Part shown: piece after piece, positions 13,983 through 17,257 of the stretch | How positions within the stretch are numbered: the first letter of the stretch is position 1 | Layout of the letters: every line of letters starts with the position of its first letter | Program-made: the position numbers and the translations under genes | The notes under the pieces: model-generated | What the model was told of the DNA's origin: nothing | The model's input: only the letters and a program-made list of their open reading frames with translations | Database searches by the model: none | NCBI GenBank assembly: GCA_045604805.1 | Contig: JAZUOT010000033.1 | Coordinates: forward strand, 1-17,257 | Direction of reading: 5' to 3' | Source: JAZUOT01 sp045604805 | GTDB taxonomy: Bacteria > Bacillota > Clostridia > Oscillospirales > Acutalibacteraceae | Length of the DNA: 17,257 nt

Positions 13983-15383
13983 TCAGATTTTTTTCCACTT
14001 TATACCATTAGGAGTATCTTCTAAAATTATACCCATATTTTTTAGTTCATCTCGTATTTTATCAGCAGCAACCCAATCTTTATTTTTTCTGGCGGTTTCG
14101 CGCTGCTTTATCATAGCTTCTACAGTTTCGTCTAAGCTATCATTTTTATTGGAGCTTACGATACCCAAAACAGAAGTTAACTCAGAAAATATTTCTAAAG
14201 CGAATGTACAAAGTTCTTTAGAGGCGGGAGTTTTAGTTAAAATCAAACTGTTTATATCCTTGACCAAATCGAAGATACAAGCGATAGCGTCAGCCGTATT
14301 CAGGTCATCATCCATAGATCTTATGAAGTTAGTTTTATTTGAAAGTAATTTATTTTTTATTTTCTCATCGCCCATGCCGTCAATAGCCGTATCCAAAGCG
14401 AAATTAAGATTTTCTCTACAATTATAAAGTCGTTCCAAAGCAGCATTACATTGTTTGAGCAAGTCTGTACTATAGTTGATGGGGCTACGGTAATGCGAAG
14501 CTATCATAAGGTAGCGTATAGCTTCGTAACCGTATTCGTTTGCGACATCTCTTACGGTGAAAAAATTTCCTAAAGACTTGCTCATTTTTTTATTATCGAC
14601 ATTTATGTAGCCATTGTGTAGCCAATATTTAGCGAATGGTTTTCCTGAGCAACATTCACTTTGAGCTATTTCATTTTCATGATGAGGAAAAATCAAATCT
14701 TGACCACCGCAATGTATATCTATAGTTTCACCGAGAAAAGCCTTAGCCATAGCCGAACATTCTATATGCCAGCCTGGCCTACCTTTACCCCAGGGAGATT
14801 CCCAATATGGCTCTCCTTCCTTGGCAGCTTTCCACAGGGCAAAATCCATAGGATTTTCTTTTTCGTCACCGATAGCGATCCTTGCTCCGGCCTCGAGTTC
14901 TTCCAGCGGAAAATGTGACAACTTGCCATATTGCTCAAACTTATGTGTCCTAAAATACACATCACCGGCTTTAGAAGCATAAGCATAGCCTTTTTCGACT
15001 AAGCTAGAAACTAGATCTATTATTTCTTTCATATTTTCAGTAGCTCTAGGATGGAACGTAGCTGGCTCTATATTCAGCCCTTTTGCATCGATATTATATT
15101 CAGCTATATATTTATTGGCTATGTCTTTGTAATTTTCTCCTTCTTCATTTGCTTTTTTTATTATCTTATCATCTATATCTGTGAAGTTCTGGACAAAATC
15201 CACCTTATATCCCTTATATTCAAAATATCTACGTGCAACATCAAAAACACAAGCCGGTCTTGCATTCCCAATATGTATATAATTGTACACAGTTGGACCG
15301 CAAGCGTACATCTTTACTTTATTTTTTTTGAGAGGAACAAACTCTTCTTTCTGTCTTGTCAAAGTATTAAAAAGCTTCAACAC
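13983..15383 (-). CDS. cysS: Cysteine--tRNA ligase
   Basis: A complete class I cysteinyl-tRNA synthetase that charges tRNA-Cys. The ATP-site motifs are HIGN (37-40) and KMSKS (266-270), and the zinc ligands that select cysteine are Cys28, Cys209, His234 and Glu238. With the start at GTG 15383 these ligands carry the same numbers as in E. coli CysS. A GGAG at 15394-15391 is seven bases before this GTG but only one base from the in-frame GTG at 15389, so 15383 (466 residues) is preferred; the difference is two residues. The C-terminal tRNA-binding domain is intact. It follows pgsA by about 19 bases and is probably in its operon. Confidence 0.96.
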   Translation of the reverse strand: MLKLFNTLTRQKEEFVPLKKNKVKMYACGPTVYNYIHIGNARPACVFDVARRYFEYKGYKVDFVQNFTDIDDKIIKKANEEGENYKDIANKYIAEYNIDAKGLNIEPATFHPRATENMKEIIDLVSSLVEKGYAYASKAGDVYFRTHKFEQYGKLSHFPLEELEAGARIAIGDEKENPMDFALWKAAKEGEPYWESPWGKGRPGWHIECSAMAKAFLGETIDIHCGGQDLIFPHHENEIAQSECCSGKPFAKYWLHNGYINVDNKKMSKSLGNFFTVRDVANEYGYEAIRYLMIASHYRSPINYSTDLLKQCNAALERLYNCRENLNFALDTAIDGMGDEKIKNKLLSNKTNFIRSMDDDLNTADAIACIFDLVKDINSLILTKTPASKELCTFALEIFSELTSVLGIVSSNKNDSLDETVEAMIKQRETARKNKDWVAADKIRDELKNMGIILEDTPNGIKWKKI

Positions 15384-15402
15384 ATTCACGCTCCATTTTT
15401 AC

Positions 15403-15996
15403 TTATTTAGCCTGAACTATAAATTTGCGATTTTGCCAAATATACACGCCACCTGAAATCAGAGATATCAAAGCACTGAGCCACATTAAAACACTACCTA
15501 TAGTGTAGAATATATCTCCCAGATCAGCAGCATTTGATAGGGTAATATACTTCCCAGCAGCTATTTCTAAAAAAGCTTGCATTGCAAGAATAGCTATAAT
15601 TGACACCATCTGTATAACAGTTTTTGCTTTGCCCCACATATTAGCGGCAACAACTTCTCCTTTAGCTGCAGCAACCAGACGTATAGATGTTACTGCGAAT
15701 TCTCTAAACAATATGATGGTAACTATAGCAGCACCAGTAAACCCTAATTGAACAAAAGATACAAACGCTGCCATAACTAGTATTTTATCAGCAAGCGGAT
15801 CCAGAAATTTGCCAAAATCAGTAATCATATGATGTTTTCTAGCTATTTGCCCATCCAGGTAATCTGTAAAAGATGCCAAAGAAAAAATCAATAAAGCCCA
15901 GAAAAAGTGTAATGGTATATTATTGAAAAGTAAGGTCAACATAAACAATGGTACCATTATTATCCTAAGTACAGTTAATTTGTTTGCTATGTTCAT
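15403..15996 (-). CDS. pgsA: CDP-diacylglycerol--glycerol-3-phosphate 3-phosphatidyltransferase
   Basis: A 197-residue integral membrane enzyme of the CDP-alcohol phosphatidyltransferase family. It joins CDP-diacylglycerol to glycerol-3-phosphate to give phosphatidylglycerol phosphate, the committed step to phosphatidylglycerol and cardiolipin. The whole catalytic motif D-x2-DG-x2-AR-x8-G-x3-D-x3-D is present: Asp45, Asp48, Gly49, Ala52, Arg53, Gly62, Asp66 and Asp70. Four to six hydrophobic helices are evident. AGGAGGAG precedes the ATG. It starts 38 bases after the TPR-like gene's stop and ends just before cysS, so the three are probably co-transcribed. Confidence 0.95.
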   Translation of the reverse strand: MNIANKLTVLRIIMVPLFMLTLLFNNIPLHFFWALLIFSLASFTDYLDGQIARKHHMITDFGKFLDPLADKILVMAAFVSFVQLGFTGAAIVTIILFREFAVTSIRLVAAAKGEVVAANMWGKAKTVIQMVSIIAILAMQAFLEIAAGKYITLSNAADLGDIFYTIGSVLMWLSALISLISGGVYIWQNRKFIVQAK

Positions 15997-16034
15997 AGTT
16001 ATCTCCTCCTAAAAACATAACTAGTGTAACATAT

Positions 16035-17027
16035 TTAGTCATTCGCTTCTAAGTCCTCAGATTGCTGCTTGTATATAGAGGGTTTTGTATCCATAAGCTT
16101 GCGCCAAAGACTAGGGTTACCTATATGAGTAGCAATTCCGTAATTTATGGCGCACCAAAAAACAACGTCTTCATTAAGAGAAACTCGCTTGGACAAGGAA
16201 AGAACATTAGCGCATACCTGAGCGACTTTATCTTTATCATAACAAACGTAATGAGCAACATCCCACTGTTTTTCCACAAGTTCCATGGCAGTAGTATAAT
16301 TTTCTGTTTGCATTGCCAATTTTATAGCTATATCATAAGCATCTAACGCTTCGCTATTTTTATTAAAGTCAAGATATAAACTTGCTTGTTTAGTTTTAGC
16401 TTCTATAGCTTTTACTATATTTCCTGTTTTAATAGCTGATATATACTCCTTTTGGCGGCATCTAATGTCTTGTTTAAAATCTATCCCCTCTGCCGAATCA
16501 TAATCTTCACTATTTAAGAGATAAAATATTTCTGCATCTTTATCATTTTCATCGTATTCAGAATTTAATCCATCTTCTGTTTCAAGCGGTAAAGAGTTTT
16601 GAGCGTGAAGAACAGAGTTCCTTTTTACTTGGAGATTTTTCTCAGTTTCCTTCAGACCAAAAGCAGATGCTAAGCTTATGCCTCTTTGATATGCTTCTGC
16701 AGCTTTACCTGGTTTACACAATTTAAGATAGCATTCTGCTTCTTTTTCTGCGTAATTTATAGCTTTTTCTGCATCGTTATTTTGCAAAGCCGATATATAA
16801 GCATCTTTGCAAATATCAACTGCATCGTCAAAACGTTCTTCCTCATAAGCACAAGACAAATCAAGTTCTGTCTTATGCATAGAAGGAATAGTTTCGATAC
16901 TGTAATTTGATACATCAAAATTCTTGTAAAGACGTTTTTTTATTTCGCATTCAGCCTCTGTTCTTGCTTTGCTACCGCCCACAATCATTTCAAGTTCTTC
17001 TAAGCTCAACTCATTTCGTTTATTCAT
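16035..17027 (-). CDS. TPR-like repeat protein with a double-glycine (bacteriocin-type) leader
   Basis: A 330-residue protein of unknown function. The N-terminus, NELSLEELEMIVGG, fits the double-glycine leader consensus L(-12) S(-11) ... E(-8) L(-7) ... I(-4) x G(-2) G(-1) exactly, with Gly17-Gly18 as the predicted cleavage site. Such leaders are normally cut by C39 peptidase-containing ABC exporters. The remainder is soluble, acidic and rich in alpha-helical pairs resembling tetratricopeptide repeats. Residues about 74-125 and 192-243 are an internal duplication (YISALQNNDAEKAI against YISAIKTGNIVKAI, and AAEAYQRGISLA against ALDAYDIAIKLA), joined by an acidic linker. A GGAGA site precedes the ATG. 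No C39 transporter is visible in this window. The gene lies 46 bases after a small membrane protein and just before pgsA. Confidence 0.85.
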   Translation of the reverse strand: MNKRNELSLEELEMIVGGSKARTEAECEIKKRLYKNFDVSNYSIETIPSMHKTELDLSCAYEEERFDDAVDICKDAYISALQNNDAEKAINYAEKEAECYLKLCKPGKAAEAYQRGISLASAFGLKETEKNLQVKRNSVLHAQNSLPLETEDGLNSEYDENDKDAEIFYLLNSEDYDSAEGIDFKQDIRCRQKEYISAIKTGNIVKAIEAKTKQASLYLDFNKNSEALDAYDIAIKLAMQTENYTTAMELVEKQWDVAHYVCYDKDKVAQVCANVLSLSKRVSLNEDVVFWCAINYGIATHIGNPSLWRKLMDTKPSIYKQQSEDLEAND

Positions 17028-17073
17028 TTTTTCTCCAATCTCCTATAATATAATATTTATTGCTTAAGCTTAC

Positions 17074-17253
17074 CTAGCCTTCTCGCTGAATGCGTATCTG
17101 CTTAAGGAAGAGAGAGAGAAGTAGGGGGAAACTGAATAAAATGGCAAAAATATATCTTGAATAGTATCCATTAACTGGACTGGTAACACACATGAGTATA
17201 ATTCCAATATATACACCTAAAATCAAAATAGCTTTTTTGTTTTTATTGTTCAT
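17074..17253 (-). CDS. Small two-helix membrane protein, unknown
   Basis: A 59-residue frame starts at ATG 17253-17251 (MNNKNKKAILILGVYIGIIL) and ends at TAG 17076-17074. It has a short basic head, a hydrophobic helix (about 8-25), a short polar turn with Asn-Gly-Tyr-Tyr, a second hydrophobic helix (about 34-50), and a basic tail KQIRIQREG. Positive charge at both ends suggests a hairpin with both ends in the cytoplasm. It lies 46 bases upstream of the double-glycine-leader gene and on the same strand, so co-transcription is likely. Its own binding site, and any earlier start, are outside the window. No family is recognised. Confidence 0.55.
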   Translation of the reverse strand: MNNKNKKAILILGVYIGIILMCVTSPVNGYYSRYIFAILFSFPLLLSLFLKQIRIQREG

Positions 17254-17257
17254 AGCA

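Overview
The window looks like chromosome from a low-GC Firmicute, most likely a member of the Clostridia. The Gram-positive form of ribosomal protein S12, an RqcP/YabO homologue, a YtaF-type membrane protein, strong AGGAGG ribosome binding sites and AT-rich intergenic DNA all point that way. Species cannot be named from sequence alone.

Layout from left to right. (1) At 1-105 the start of a minus-strand gene runs off the window; it has a good promoter. (2) At 314-2549 lies a plus-strand housekeeping cluster: radC, tyrS and rqcP. (3) At 2550-3526 is a decay zone: a tRNA-Thr-like relic, a tiny ORF, and an 840-bp IS5/IS427-type insertion sequence with intact ends but a broken transposase. (4) At 3593-7000 a P-type Ca2+ ATPase gene and a ytaF-like gene diverge from one another. 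(5) At 7066-11530 is the str operon on the minus strand (rpsL, rpsG, fusA, tuf), with a near-perfect promoter at 11632-11661 and a terminator hairpin shared with ytaF. (6) At 11691-13735 is an accessory island: remnants of one or two nested insertion sequences with long imperfect inverted repeats, a secreted leucine-rich-repeat protein, and a probable fossil of a group II intron. (7) At 13983-17253 is a tight minus-strand run: a 59-residue two-helix membrane protein, a TPR-like protein that begins with a textbook double-glycine leader, pgsA and cysS.

The housekeeping genes cover translation (tyrS, cysS, S12, S7, EF-G, EF-Tu), ribosome rescue (rqcP), phospholipid synthesis (pgsA) and cation transport (Ca2+ ATPase, YtaF). 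The least explained feature is the TPR-like protein at 16035-17027. Residues 7-18 match the consensus of leaders cleaved by peptidase-containing ABC exporters, yet the cargo would be a roughly 310-residue helical-repeat protein rather than a small bacteriocin. A small membrane protein is encoded immediately upstream of it. No CRISPR array, intact tRNA, rRNA or origin was seen.
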